The position numbers and the translations under genes were made by a program. From an uncultured Chromatiaceae bacterium (lineage in GTDB: Bacteria > Pseudomonadota > Gammaproteobacteria > Tenderiales > Tenderiaceae), in NCBI GenBank assembly GCA_945787735.1, contig CALZIQ010000006.1, positions 7,332 to 60,856 of the forward strand: a DNA stretch of 53,525 nucleotides. The letters are read 5' to 3'. Under the pieces are notes generated by a model that saw only the letters and a program-made list of their open reading frames with translations, was not told the origin of the DNA and ran no database searches. This document shows, piece after piece, positions 1 to 10,100 of the stretch; position 1 is the stretch's first letter; every line of letters begins with the position of its first letter.

Positions 1-518
1 TCAGGCCCTTCAATCATGGACTGCCCTTTGCCGGAGGAAGACATCACCGGTTTGACTAAACAGGGATACCCCACACCACCGTCGACTGCCATCTTTAACT
101 GATTCAGGCTGTCGGCAAAGGCATAACGCGATGTCGGCAATTCCAGTTCTTCTGCAACTAGACGGCGGATACCTTCACGATTCATGGTCAGCTGAGCGGC
201 ACGCGCCGTGGGGATCACTTCGGCCAGCCCCTCTTTTTCGATCTCAGCCAGGGCATCTGTGGCGATTGCCTCAATCTCGGGCACAATCAGATGTGGCTGC
301 TCTTGTTCGATCAGTTTGCGCAACGCCGCGCCATCGGTCATATCAATCACATGAGCGCGGTGAGCCAATTGATGGCCAGGTGCGTCGGCATAACGATCGA
401 CACCTATTACCTCAACGCCCATGCGCTGTAGAGCAATAATCACCTCCTTGCCCAACTCTCCACAGCCCAGCATCATCACACGCGTAGCAGTTGGCGATAA
501 AGGTGTGCCTAGTTTCAT
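1..518 (-). CDS. purT: Formate-dependent phosphoribosylglycinamide formyltransferase PurT (partial)
   Basis: This is the N-terminal part of PurT, which uses formate and ATP to formylate GAR in the third step of purine synthesis. The protein begins [20 protein letters not shown] and continues with [21 protein letters not shown], typical of the PurT pre-ATP-grasp domain. The ATP-grasp start follows ([16 protein letters not shown]), and the gene runs off the left edge. I chose the ATG at 518 because GGAG sits 8 nt upstream; an in-frame ATG at 524 would lie only 2 nt from it. The gene is missing from the ORF track because it is open at the window edge. The family assignment is confident. Confidence 0.93.
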   Translation of the reverse strand, partial: MKLGTPLSPTATRVMMLGCGELGKEVIIALQRMGVEVIGVDRYADAPGHQLAHRAHVIDMTDGAALRKLIEQEQPHLIVPEIEAIATDALAEIEKEGLAEVIPTARAAQLTMNREGIRRLVAEELELPTSRYAFADSLNQLKMAVDGGVGYPCLVKPVMSSSGKGQSMIEGP

Positions 519-542
519 GTTCATAACTCCATATTTATCCGA

Positions 543-848
543 TTAATTCTTTGATTGTGCCAGCACTAGATCCAGTTCACCGCTGCGCTCAAGCATATAA
601 AGCTCGGTACACCCCCCAATCGAGCGTCCATTAATAAAGATCTGCGGCACAGTATAGCCACCCGCTGCGCGTTGAATCATCTCGCTGCGTTTATCGCTAT
701 CACCATCAATAGAATATTCAATGTAGTCCACACCCTTTTCGTTCAGCAGTATCTTTGCACGAACACAAAAACCGCAGTATTTTCGCGTATAAATCTCAAC
801 GCTCACCGCACCGACCTTAGTCGGCGCATCAAAATCACTCATTCCCAT
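543..848 (-). CDS. grxC: Glutaredoxin 3-like (Grx, CGFC active site)
   Basis: This is a small cytoplasmic dithiol glutaredoxin of about 101 aa that reduces disulfides or deglutathionylates proteins using glutathione. The sequence shows IYTRKYCGFCVRAK (active site Cys25/Cys28), the cis-proline motif TVPQIFING and the glutathione-binding GGCTEL. Length and motif spacing match GrxC. The active site is CGFC rather than the common CPYC, so the proline before the tyrosine/phenylalanine is lost. The ATG at 848 has AGG at a plausible distance; the ATG at 842 is an alternative. It lies 24 nt upstream of purT on the same strand, so the two may be cotranscribed. Confidence 0.9.
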   Translation of the reverse strand: MGMSDFDAPTKVGAVSVEIYTRKYCGFCVRAKILLNEKGVDYIEYSIDGDSDKRSEMIQRAAGGYTVPQIFINGRSIGGCTELYMLERSGELDLVLAQSKN

Positions 849-939
849 CACTGCCTATATCAATCAAGCCAGGCAAAGTAGCACCTTGGGACAGCGGTAT
901 CAATACGCAGAAAATCTATAAACAACACTCAAAAAGGTA

Positions 940-2577
940 ATGCCTGGCGCCTTGGAACCGATAAATAAAAAGCAGGATAAATCTTACCAATGGATATTTA
1001 TGCAGTTTCCCATTGATCGACTTAATAAGATAGGCATTGCACTTTCGACCGAGCGAGATAAAACACGCTTGATGAAAACCATTCTCGCAGGTGCTCAGGA
1101 ACTGACCAATGCTGATGGCTGTACACTTTACCTGCTGGAAAACGACAAGCTTCATTTCGAGATCATGCACAACCAGTCACTATCACTGGATTTGATTGAT
1201 GATGGCAACAGCTGTATCCCACTGCCGGCCATACCGCTGTATAGCGAGACAGGTGAGGCCAACCTAAAAACAGTTGCCGCCCATGCCGCCTTGACCGGCA
1301 AAAGCACCAACATAGAGAATATCTATAAAAACACAGATTTCGATTTCAGCGGCACACGTGCCTATGATGGGCGTATCGGCTATATCTCACGATCATTTTT
1401 GACCGTGCCTATGCGCAACCATGAGAATGATGTCATCGGTGTACTGCAACTGATCAATTCGATCAATCCTGACGACGAGCAAATACAAGCCTTCTCCAAC
1501 GATCATCAGCAGTTGGTTGAGTCACTCGCCTCACAGGCAGCAATCGCCATGAGCAATCACGGCCTGATTCAGGATCTGCAAAACCTGCTTGAAAAATTCA
1601 TTGAGATTATTGCTGCCACCATCGACGAAAAATCTCCCTACACTGGTGACCACTGCCGCCGAGTACCGGAAATCGCTATGGCAATGGCCGATGCCATAAA
1701 CAAAAACGATAACGGCCCGCTGGCCGATTTTAAACTCGACGAAAAACAATTATATGAACTCAAAATCGCCGCGCTGCTGCATGACTGCGGCAAGATCGCT
1801 ACGCCGGTGCATGTGGTCGACAAAGCCACCAAGCTTGAAACGATTTTTGATCGCATTCAACTGCTCGATAGCCGCTTTGAAATCATATGCCGCGACCTAG
1901 AAATCGCCCAGCTAAAACAACAACTCGAAGCGGCAGGCGTAAAACACGAAACACATGCCCCTGAAGCCCTGACCAAACAACTCAACGAAGACTTCGAGTT
2001 TCTCAAACGCGCCAACCAGGGCGCTGAATTCATGTCTGAAACCGACCGCAAACGTGTTCGCAAAATCGGCGGCAGGATGTGGCAGACTCGTCATGGCGAA
2101 GCAAGACCGCTGATCAGCGCAGAAGAGATCGACAACCTAACTATCACCAAAGGCACCTTGCTTGAAAAAGAGCGCCAGATCATCAATAACCACATCGTTA
2201 CCACACTCAACATGCTCGAAGCATTGCCTTTCCCTAAGCACCTGTGCAATGTTGCAGAGATTGCCGGAAATCACCACGAACGTATGGACGGCAAGGGCTA
2301 TCCGCGCGGTCTAAAGCGGGAAGAAATGTCAGTGCAAGCTCGTTTGATGGGAATTGCTGATATTTTCGAGGCGCTCACGGCAGCAGACCGCCCTTACAAA
2401 GAACCAATGAAATTATCACAGGTGCTCAACATACTCGCGCGCATGGCACGCACCGGGCACATAGACCCGGATCTGTTCGAAATCTTTATTCGTCAGCAGG
2501 TATACCTAACTTATGCCGAAAAGAATCTGCACACAGAACAAATCGATCACATCGATCCAAACACCTACCTCGAATAA
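940..2577 (+). CDS. GAF domain + HD-GYP cyclic-di-GMP phosphodiesterase
   Basis: The 545-aa protein has no membrane segment. Residues about 20-205 form a GAF sensor domain (ERDKTRLMKTILAGAQELTNADGCTLY, then VPMRNHENDVIGVLQLIN). The C-terminal part is an HD-GYP hydrolase domain that would linearise c-di-GMP: LLHDCGKIATP carries the HD pair and HHERMDGKGYPRGL carries the GYP signature, with metal-binding His/Asp residues in place. An extra segment of roughly 90-100 residues, charged and helical in appearance, separates VVDKATKLE from LEKERQIINNH, where canonical HD-GYP domains are continuous. The ATG at 940 has a weak AAGG site; an in-frame ATG at 1000 (MQFPIDRLNK) is possible. It converges on srkA with a 7-nt gap. 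Confidence 0.9.
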   Translation: MPGALEPINKKQDKSYQWIFMQFPIDRLNKIGIALSTERDKTRLMKTILAGAQELTNADGCTLYLLENDKLHFEIMHNQSLSLDLIDDGNSCIPLPAIPLYSETGEANLKTVAAHAALTGKSTNIENIYKNTDFDFSGTRAYDGRIGYISRSFLTVPMRNHENDVIGVLQLINSINPDDEQIQAFSNDHQQLVESLASQAAIAMSNHGLIQDLQNLLEKFIEIIAATIDEKSPYTGDHCRRVPEIAMAMADAINKNDNGPLADFKLDEKQLYELKIAALLHDCGKIATPVHVVDKATKLETIFDRIQLLDSRFEIICRDLEIAQLKQQLEAAGVKHETHAPEALTKQLNEDFEFLKRANQGAEFMSETDRKRVRKIGGRMWQTRHGEARPLISAEEIDNLTITKGTLLEKERQIINNHIVTTLNMLEALPFPKHLCNVAEIAGNHHERMDGKGYPRGLKREEMSVQARLMGIADIFEALTAADRPYKEPMKLSQVLNILARMARTGHIDPDLFEIFIRQQVYLTYAEKNLHTEQIDHIDPNTYLE

Positions 2578-2584
2578 GTACGTA

Positions 2585-3577
2585 TTAAATCAAACTCAAA
2601 ACCGGCTCATCAAACGCCGCCAGCTGTTCGCGCAGGGTAAGGATCTGTTCCTCCCAATAACGCGGCCCTGAAAACCAGGGGAAGGCCAGGGGAAAAGCGG
2701 GGTCATGCCAGCGGCGCGCCAGCCAGGCGGAATAATGCAACATACGCAGGGCGCGCAGCGGTTCAATCAGACTCAACTCGATCGGGTCAAATTCGGCAAA
2801 TTGCTCATAACCTTCCAGTAGAATCTTCAAACGCTGTTCACGCTCATCCCGCTCGCCCGACAATAGCATCCATAAATCCTGTACTGCAGGGCCGGAAAGA
2901 CAATCATCCAGATCAACGAAGATCGGACCCTCGTCGCGCCAAAGGATATTGCCCTGGTGACAATCGCCATGCAGGCGCAGGTAGGGGATTCCCGTAACAG
3001 AATCAAACAAGGTTTGACAATATGCCAACACATCTTCAGCGATAGTGCGATACGCCTGCTCAAGCTCACGCGGGACAAACCCCTGCTCAAGCACATATTG
3101 ATAGCTCTGCTCACCCATGCGCTGCACATCGATGCGCGGACGATGCTGAAATCGCCCAGCTCGTCCCACAGCATGGATGCGACCGAGATACTGTCCGACA
3201 CGGCGCAGATGCTCGTCGTTATCCAGCTCAGCATGGCGGCCACCGACACTGGCAAACAGGGCAAAGCGAAAACCCTCATACGAATGCAAGGTTTCACCGG
3301 CGTCATTGGCCAGCGGCGCGGCTACGGGCACTTCATTATCGTTTAACTCGTGGCTGAAAGCGTGCTCTTCCAGTATCGTGGCATCACTCCAGCGCTGCGG
3401 ACGATAGAACTTGGCCACCAGCGCCGGTGCGTCTTCGATACCGATTTGATAGACCCTGTTTTCATAACTGTTAAGTGCAAGCTGGCGGCCGCTGCAATAC
3501 CAGCCCTGGCTTTCCACCGCATCCAGCACTAGCTCCGGCGACAGCCGGGCATATGGCGGTGCCTGCTCATCCGTCAT
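2585..3577 (-). CDS. srkA: Stress response kinase A (YihE/RdoA family)
   Basis: SrkA is a cytoplasmic Ser/Thr protein kinase with an aminoglycoside-phosphotransferase-like fold. In E. coli it counteracts envelope-stress and MazEF-linked death. The 330-aa length matches the family. The catalytic loop LRLHGDCHQGNILW (about residue 203) and the metal-binding FVDLDDCLSG are intact, and N-terminal SYENRVYQIG is the family's glycine-loop region. It starts 2 nt after the arsC-like stop codon, so the two genes form a tight operon with srkA second. No dsbA gene follows, unlike the E. coli arrangement. Confidence 0.92.
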   Translation of the reverse strand: MTDEQAPPYARLSPELVLDAVESQGWYCSGRQLALNSYENRVYQIGIEDAPALVAKFYRPQRWSDATILEEHAFSHELNDNEVPVAAPLANDAGETLHSYEGFRFALFASVGGRHAELDNDEHLRRVGQYLGRIHAVGRAGRFQHRPRIDVQRMGEQSYQYVLEQGFVPRELEQAYRTIAEDVLAYCQTLFDSVTGIPYLRLHGDCHQGNILWRDEGPIFVDLDDCLSGPAVQDLWMLLSGERDEREQRLKILLEGYEQFAEFDPIELSLIEPLRALRMLHYSAWLARRWHDPAFPLAFPWFSGPRYWEEQILTLREQLAAFDEPVLSLI

Positions 3578-3579
3578 GT

Positions 3580-3927
3580 TTATAAAATCTCGAGCACGTT
3601 TTCGGGAGGACGGCCAATGGCGGCCTTGTTACCCTTGATCACAATCGGCCGTTCGATCAATTTTGGCGTCTTGATCATGGCATCGATGAGTTGCTCCTGG
3701 CTTAACGACTCATCATCAAGACCAAGCTCCTTGTACTCCGTTTCCTTGCGACGCATCAGCTCACGCGGTTTCATACCCAACATTTTCAGGATCTGCTTCA
3801 AGCGGGTTTTTGAGGGTGGTTTTTTCAAATATTCAACAACTTCCGGCTCAACGCCTTGATCCTGCAATAACTGCAAGGTCTGGCGCGACTTGGTACAACG
3901 CGGATTATGAAAAATGACAACACTCAT
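3580..3927 (-). CDS. ArsC-family arsenate reductase-like protein (YfgD type)
   Basis: This is a 115-aa thioredoxin-fold protein of the glutaredoxin-dependent ArsC family. The nucleophilic cysteine is Cys11 in IFHNPRCTKSRQ. The oxyanion-binding arginines appear in ELMRRKE, LIERPIV and AAIGRPPE. The IGRPPE ending and short length fit the YfgD subgroup, whose physiological substrate is uncertain, better than plasmid-type ArsC (about 140 aa). No arsR or arsB is nearby, so a dedicated arsenic operon is unlikely. A good ribosome site (GGGAG, 7-nt spacing) supports the start. It is the first gene of a pair with srkA. Confidence 0.85.
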   Translation of the reverse strand: MSVVIFHNPRCTKSRQTLQLLQDQGVEPEVVEYLKKPPSKTRLKQILKMLGMKPRELMRRKETEYKELGLDDESLSQEQLIDAMIKTPKLIERPIVIKGNKAAIGRPPENVLEIL

Positions 3928-4064
3928 TAAACAACTCCCTGATATTCAGAATATTCTATAACCCAGTCATGACAATCCAAACCAGCATTCCCATACTTTT
4001 ACAAGCACAAAAAGATATAGCATCAGCATAACTGAAACACAGTGATTTGAGTTAAAATACCGCT

Positions 4065-4448
4065 ATGAATATAAAACATCACAATCAGATTGACGTGGAT
4101 GCGGAAGCATTCTATATAGAAGACCAATCAGAGCCGGATGAAAACCGCTTTGTTTTTGCCTACACCATCACCATCAGCAACACTGGGGCGGAGTCAGCCC
4201 GCCTGACCCACCGTCACTGGCATATCACTGATGCCAACGGCAAGGTGGAGGAAGTGCATGGTGAGGGCGTCATCGGCAAACAACCCTATTTGAAACCAGG
4301 CGAAAGTTTTCAGTACAGCAGTGGTGCCATTCTTGAAACCCCAGTGGGTGCCATGGAAGGTTATTACGATATGGCCACCGATGATGGCAATCACTTCAAA
4401 GCAACCATCAATCCGTTCACGCTTTCAGTTCCGGGCAGCTTGCACTAA
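4065..4448 (+). CDS. apaG: ApaG (DUF525) protein
   Basis: ApaG is a 127-aa single-domain protein with a fibronectin-III/immunoglobulin-like fold. Its exact biochemical role is not settled; it is commonly linked to apaH and to Co2+ resistance and Mg2+ efflux. Family hallmarks seen are FVFAYTITISNTG, HWHITDANGKVEEVHGEGVIG, QPYLKPGESFQYSSGA and GAMEGYYDM. The length is normal. No obvious Shine-Dalgarno precedes the ATG, but no alternative start conserves the N-terminus. Neither ksgA nor apaH is adjacent, so the usual cluster is broken here. The gene ends at a strong shared terminator. Confidence 0.93.
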   Translation: MNIKHHNQIDVDAEAFYIEDQSEPDENRFVFAYTITISNTGAESARLTHRHWHITDANGKVEEVHGEGVIGKQPYLKPGESFQYSSGAILETPVGAMEGYYDMATDDGNHFKATINPFTLSVPGSLH

Positions 4449-4481
4449 GCTACAGCAGAAATTTTTAATCCCAAAATGAGA

Positions 4482-4503
4482 AAGGCCACGCAAGCGTGGC
4501 CTT
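4482..4503. terminator. Bidirectional intrinsic terminator between apaG and mscS
   Basis: A 9-bp perfect stem, AAGGCCACG / CGTGGCCTT, with a CAAG loop lies between the convergent apaG and mscS genes. It is followed by TATTACTATTC on the plus strand. On the minus strand TCTCATTTTGGG follows. The U-tracts are weak, but the position between convergent genes supports a terminator. Confidence 0.7.
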
Positions 4504-4529
4504 ATTACTATTCTTTACCGACTGAAAGA

Positions 4530-5366
4530 TCAGGCAGCCGCATTATGGTGATGCACGTCCTGTTGCGGATACGGAATCGAAATCCCTTCGCGGTCAAAGC
4601 TCAGCTTGACCTCTTCTTGCATGCCAAAATATACACCCCAGTAGTCAGATGTCTTGACCCAGGCGCGTGCCAACAGGATGACCGCACTATCGGCATGCTC
4701 TGCGACATACACCTCAACGGCCTTATCTTTCAATACGCGCTCATCGTTCTCTAGCAGCTTTTGTAGCACGGCCTTGGCCTGAGCAATATCATCTTCATAA
4801 CCAATGCCGAAACGCAGATCAACACGACGGGTATCTTCAGCGGTTATATTCTTGATACTGTCATTAGAAAGTTTACCATTAGGAATAATGACACGCTGAT
4901 TGTCACCGGTTTTGAGGATGGTGTTGAAGATCTGTATCTGAGCCACTGCCCCGATAAAACCCTGCGCCTCGATTACATCACCCGCCTTAAAAGGTTTGAA
5001 CAACAGAATGATCACACCACCAGCGAAGTTCTGTAAGCTGCCCTGCAGCGCCAAACCAATCGCCAGGCCTGCAGCACCCAGGATGGCAATAAATGAGGTG
5101 GTTTCGATACCCACCATCGACGCCACACTGATCAGCAGTAAAACCTTCAGTATTACGCTCGCCATGCTTTGAAGGAAATTGCTTAGCGTCACTTCTACCT
5201 TGGCACGGTCCAATGCCTTGCCCAAGCCTTTTGTCAGCGCCTTAATGATCCACAGACCGATAATCAGGGTCACAATCGCCAGGATCAGCTTGGGCCCATA
5301 GGCCATGCCAAGCTCAATCGCCTGGTCGTAATATTTCTGTAAATTATCTATTTTTATTTCTTCCAT
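4530..5366 (-). CDS. mscS: Small-conductance mechanosensitive channel MscS
   Basis: MscS is an inner-membrane heptameric channel that opens under membrane tension to release solutes on hypo-osmotic shock. At 278 aa it matches E. coli MscS (286 aa). Three membrane helices are visible: ILAIVTLIIGLWIIKAL (about 29-45), VILKVLLLISVASMVG (about 70-85) and the pore helix FIAILGAAGLAIGLALQGSL with its Gly/Ala ridge. The cytoplasmic beta domain follows (GAVAQIQIFNTILKTGDNQ, IIPNG). The start has AGAGG 6 nt upstream. It appears monocistronic, with a convergent terminator against apaG. Confidence 0.95.
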   Translation of the reverse strand: MEEIKIDNLQKYYDQAIELGMAYGPKLILAIVTLIIGLWIIKALTKGLGKALDRAKVEVTLSNFLQSMASVILKVLLLISVASMVGIETTSFIAILGAAGLAIGLALQGSLQNFAGGVIILLFKPFKAGDVIEAQGFIGAVAQIQIFNTILKTGDNQRVIIPNGKLSNDSIKNITAEDTRRVDLRFGIGYEDDIAQAKAVLQKLLENDERVLKDKAVEVYVAEHADSAVILLARAWVKTSDYWGVYFGMQEEVKLSFDREGISIPYPQQDVHHHNAAA

Positions 5367-5798
5367 TTCTAACCTCTTTTGTTTCGATTATTGAAATTCA
5401 TATCCACCATGGGCCACCAGGAGAAAAGCGCGCCAATTATACAAACCTAACAACAAATCAACCAGAAAAAACATGCAAATAAGTGTAAATCTGTCACGGA
5501 AATTGCCTACCAAGCCTCCATATTTGCCAGGGCCTCTTAACACAAAGTAGCGCTCTGAAGATTGAAAAACGCCCGCCTACATGCCGCCGCTTTTTAAATA
5601 AAGCAACAATTCCTTCAAACTCAAGGCATTGAACCTGATGCCGATAACCATGCAAGGCGCAGGGCAAGCTCGCAGAACGTATGCCAGGGGTAATAGTGAC
5701 AACGCCTAACCGAATAAAAACATTGAAAACTAATGTGTTCCGACACAGAAAAGGGCACCAGGACTGGTTACTGTGCGCAACGGATTGACGATGGCAGC
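5367..5798. other. 432-nt intergenic region, no gene recognised
   Basis: This is the divergent gap between mscS (-) and the adenylate cyclase (+). The ORF-track entry at 5494-5817 (-) translates to a cysteine- and arginine-rich sequence that resembles no family I know and overlaps the cyclase start, so I treat it as a shadow. The stretch at about 5500-5730 is richer in GC than the AT-rich flanks. It may be a decayed insertion or an intergenic repeat, but I cannot assign it. Promoters for both flanking genes must lie here; none is clear enough to call. Confidence 0.4.
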
Positions 5799-7121
5799 AT
5801 GAAAAACACAACCACAATTCTTGCTTTGATTGCGACGGCGTTGACCCCCACCGCTGTCGCGTTGTGGTTATTTCAGGGGTCCATCACGCAGGCTACTCTA
5901 TTGTTGACAGCCGCCATTATCTCAGCCCTGCTGGCATGGCTACTGATCAACAAACAGCTCATCAAAAAAGGTGATCAACCCTCCATCTTCCAAGCAACAA
6001 GCAACCCTGGTAAGCGCGCCAAATTATTACTTAACCCTACATACGAATTTTTAACAGAACTCAATGACGCCGGGACCGAAGAGGCTGTTATCAAAAAAAA
6101 TACCCGCGCACTCTCGGCCGAACTCAATAATCTGAGAAAAAAACTTGACTGGGTCAATCTTGAACGCAGCACGCATGAAGCTACAGTGCTGATATCAGAT
6201 CTTCGCGGTTTCACCACCCTCTCAGAAACATATACCGCCGATGAAGTTGTCGATTTGCTTAACCGTTACTTCGAACATATGTGCAGGATTATCTACAAAC
6301 ATGGTGGCACCATCGATAAATTGATCGGTGATTCGATCATGGCCGTGTTTGGCTCACCTGAAAGTTCAAAAAAAAATGTTATGAATGCCCTCAGCTGCGC
6401 CGCCGAAATGCAAATCACAATGAACAAATTCAATCGGGAAAACCAAACCATCGGTATGCCAGCCCTCTACATGGGCATTGGCATCAATACCGGCGAAGTT
6501 GTAGCGAGCAATATAGGATCGGAGATTTATAACGAATATACGGTGATTGGCAGCAATGTTAATCTTGCAGCACGAATCGAATCCTCCACTGTCCGCGGTC
6601 AGATACTGATTGGCGAATCAACATTTCAAAAATCTAAAAATTACATCAAGGTCAGTGAACCTATGCAGGTGATTGTCAAAGGTAAACGCGAAGCCGTCTC
6701 CATGTACGAACTATTAAGTGTAACCAAGCCACGCGAGCTAATAGTGCCGGAACGCGAGATCAGACGCATGCCTCGGGTTGACGTGAACATTCCATTCAAA
6801 TTTCATGTCTGCGAAGGCAAGATCATTACCTCTGAAGAATATGTCGGCCAAATATCAAACATCAGCACCGGCGGCATGCTCGCCTATACTGATCACGAGA
6901 TCGACCCCTATTTCTTTATACGCTTCACACTCGACTTTAATGTGCTGGGCATGGAAGGCAACGATATTTATGGAAAAATCCTCAAGGTGACAAAGAAAGA
7001 AGCTGGCTACGAAATCAACATTGAATTCACCATCATCGACCCTGAAGATAGACACGCGATTCAAGACTTAGTCAACAATACCCTCGCCGGCATGCAACAG
7101 TGGAAACAGAACAAAGTCTGA
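5799..7121 (+). CDS. Membrane-bound class III adenylate cyclase with C-terminal PilZ domain
   Basis: With the ATG at 5799 (MKNTTT) the protein is 440 aa. Two N-terminal membrane helices (about 7-27 and 31-51) lead through a short linker to a class III cyclase domain. The two metal aspartates are in LISDLRGFT and IGDSIMAVFG. The adenine-type Lys is in TIDKLIGD, and VNLAARIE carries the transition-state Asn/Arg. The C-terminus is a PilZ domain with both c-di-GMP contact motifs, REIRRMPRV (RxxxR) and NISTGG (NxSxxG). The domain order implies cAMP synthesis modulated by c-di-GMP; that coupling is inference. The tracked start at 5733 would add 22 residues ahead of the membrane helix and has no ribosome site. 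Confidence 0.88.
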   Translation: MKNTTTILALIATALTPTAVALWLFQGSITQATLLLTAAIISALLAWLLINKQLIKKGDQPSIFQATSNPGKRAKLLLNPTYEFLTELNDAGTEEAVIKKNTRALSAELNNLRKKLDWVNLERSTHEATVLISDLRGFTTLSETYTADEVVDLLNRYFEHMCRIIYKHGGTIDKLIGDSIMAVFGSPESSKKNVMNALSCAAEMQITMNKFNRENQTIGMPALYMGIGINTGEVVASNIGSEIYNEYTVIGSNVNLAARIESSTVRGQILIGESTFQKSKNYIKVSEPMQVIVKGKREAVSMYELLSVTKPRELIVPEREIRRMPRVDVNIPFKFHVCEGKIITSEEYVGQISNISTGGMLAYTDHEIDPYFFIRFTLDFNVLGMEGNDIYGKILKVTKKEAGYEINIEFTIIDPEDRHAIQDLVNNTLAGMQQWKQNKV

Positions 7122-7160
7122 GCCACTCTTTCAACTATATTCCTCGGCACCCAACATCTA

Positions 7161-10100
7161 TTAACCTATCTCTGATAACTTCTGCTTCAGGCGTTTGCTT
7201 GACACTGGAATTTTCGTTTTTAATTCCTGGGCAAACATCGACACACGTAACTCTTCAAGCATCCAGCGATATGTTTCCAGCGCTGGGTCCACGAGACCTT
7301 GCTCTTTATGTTTTTCCTTACGTTCCACAAAAGCCTGCCACAAGGGTTTGATCTCGAGCGTGCTGGCACGATCTCGCCCTATCGCTCCTGATAGTTTCTC
7401 AAGACGCAGATTGATTGCCTTGAAGTAACGCGGATATTCACTCAACCATTCAGATGGTGTTTGACTAATGAAACCCGGATAGATGAGCCCAGCAAGCTGT
7501 TGTTTGACGTCCGCCACGGCATGCAACCAGGCGGGCGATAGATTACCCTTGAGTTTTTTATTTAACTGGTGATGTTCTGTCAGGGCGGCAGCCACCAAGG
7601 CACATAGCTCATTGGAGACATCAATCATAGATTGTTTGCCTCGAGCAAGACATGCATCAAATTCTCCACGTGTTCTTGGTAAGGGTTTGCCGCCGAGAAA
7701 GGCCTGATCAATCACCGCATTGAGTAAATCATGCTGCAATGCTTCACACCTGCCTATCGGCGCATAATAAAGACACATCTGTTTCAGGCCGGGCAGATTT
7801 TTGGTCAAGTATTTTATTTTTTCCGGCAGGGTGAGCATGATCAGGCGCCGCTGTGCTTTGCGTGTCTCTCGCTCGGCTTGTTCCGGTGTATCAAGCAACT
7901 TGATAGACACACTTTCCTTATTGTCGATCAATGCCGGATAACCACGCATCTTGACGCTATTACGTTCAAAATCAATTTGTAGTGGCAATGCATCAAAGTC
8001 CCAATCACGGATATTCTCTCGCTCACCATCCCACACCGGCACGACAGTAAAACTTTGTTGCGCCTGCCCCTTAAGCTTGCCCTGTAACTGCAACAGATCA
8101 CGCCCCATGGCAACAAGCGCTCCTTTCTCATCCACTACTTTGAAATTCATGCGCATGTGTGGCGTCAACTTTTCCAGATCCCAGTCCTCACTGCCAATCT
8201 TGACACCCCCCATCCTGAACAGCTGATGCTGTAGGGCTTCGAGCAAAGAATCATTCGACGGCACCAACACTTGCAGGCAGGCATCGGCAAAATTAGGCAC
8301 CGGCACAAAGTTGCGGCGCAATGATTTAGGCAGAGACTTCAACAGCTGGCAAACCTTTTCATTTAACAAGCCCGGCACCAACCATTCGAAACGTTTCGGC
8401 CTGAGCAGATTCAAGGCTGGCAAAGGAATAGTCAGAGTAACGCCGTCTTCAACATGACCCGGTTCAAAGTGATAACTCAGCTTAAGTGTCATACCTTCCA
8501 CTTCAAGCGCATCGGGAAACTGCGCCGCAGTCACATCACCAGCAGCGTGCAACATCAAATCATCTTTTTTCAAATAAAGTAGCTTGGGCTCTTTTTTCTC
8601 TGCTTGCTTGCGCCACTTATCAAACCGTCGGCCGTCAAAAACATCTTCAGGAATTCGTTTATCATAAAAATCGAACAGCACCTGCTCATCCACCAACACA
8701 TCACGACGGCGCGACTTGGCCTCGAGTGATTCAATCTCGGCAATCATGTTTTGATTGTGTTCAAAAAATCCGGCGCGGGTATTAAGCTCTCCTTCCGCCA
8801 GCGCGCCACGAATAAACAGTTCACGTGCCTCTTTGGGATTGATGCGGCCGTAATGAATCTTACGCCGTGGATTCACCACCAAACCGTAGAGCGTCAAACG
8901 TTCATAGGCCATCACTGCCGCTGGTCTCTTTTCCCAATGCGGTTCAAAGAAGCTTCGCTTGCACAAATCACCGGCTACCTGTTCGATCCATTCCGGTTCG
9001 ATTTTTGCGACCGTGCGAGCATACATGCGCGCCGTTTCTACCAATTCGGCAGCAATAATCCACTTCGGTGTTTTTTTAAATAGAGCCGAACCAGGAAAGA
9101 CATTTAATTTGATAGCACGTGCGCCTGTGTATTCTTGCTTGTCTGTTTTGTTAGCAACATTGCCCAACAGGCCGGCCAGCAAGGCACGATGAATCGCATC
9201 ATAGTCGGCCGTTTGTTGATTAGGCCGCCAACCTAATTCGCTAACCATGGATTTAAGCTGCACCTGCACGTCATGCCACTCGCGCATACGCAGGTAGGAG
9301 ATGTAGTTTTCTTTGCACCACTTGCGCAGTTTGTTGTTACTCAAGTGATGCGACTGTTCGTGGTAGGCACGCCACAGATTGAGATATGCGAGAAAGTCAG
9401 ACTGTTCATCGGCAAACTGTTTGTGTTTTTCATCCGCCGCCTGCTGTTTATCATGCGGCCGTTCACGCGGCTCCTGCACACTCAAAGCGCTGGCGATAAT
9501 CATTACTTCACTCAGACAGCTTTCATCTTTCGCCGCCAACACCATACGCGCCACACGCGGATCGAGTGGCAGCCTGGCCAACTCTTGCCCTGTCTTGGTC
9601 AGACGACGCTGGCTATCCACCGCCCCCAGCTCTTCCAGCAGTTTATAGCCGTCGCCGATCATCTTACCTTCCGGTGCCTCGACAAATGGAAAAGCGTCTA
9701 TATCTGCCAGACGCAGCGACTTCATTTGCAAAATAACCGCAGCCAGATTACTGCGCTTGATTTCAGGATCGGTAAATTCGGGCCGCAGCTTGAACTCCTC
9801 TTCCGAATACAAACGAATGCAAACACCCGGGGCGACTCGACCGCAACGACCGGCACGCTGGTTGGCGCTGGCCTGGGAGATCTTTTCAATCGGCAGACGC
9901 TGTACCTTGGTGCGATGACTATAGCGACTCAAACGCACCAAACCAGGATCGATGACATAGCGAATACCCGGCACGGTGAGCGAGGTCTCTGCCACATTCG
10001 TCGACAAGACAATACGACGGCCTTTGTGCGATTGAAATATTCTGTTTTGTTCAGCCGCCGACAAACGCGCGTAGAGCGGCAAAATCTCGGTGTGAGGCGG

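Noticed and set aside
5494-5817. 107-aa minus-strand ORF upstream of the cyclase
   Set aside because: It overlaps the cyclase start, has no ribosome site and reads as Cys/Arg/Phe-rich noise.
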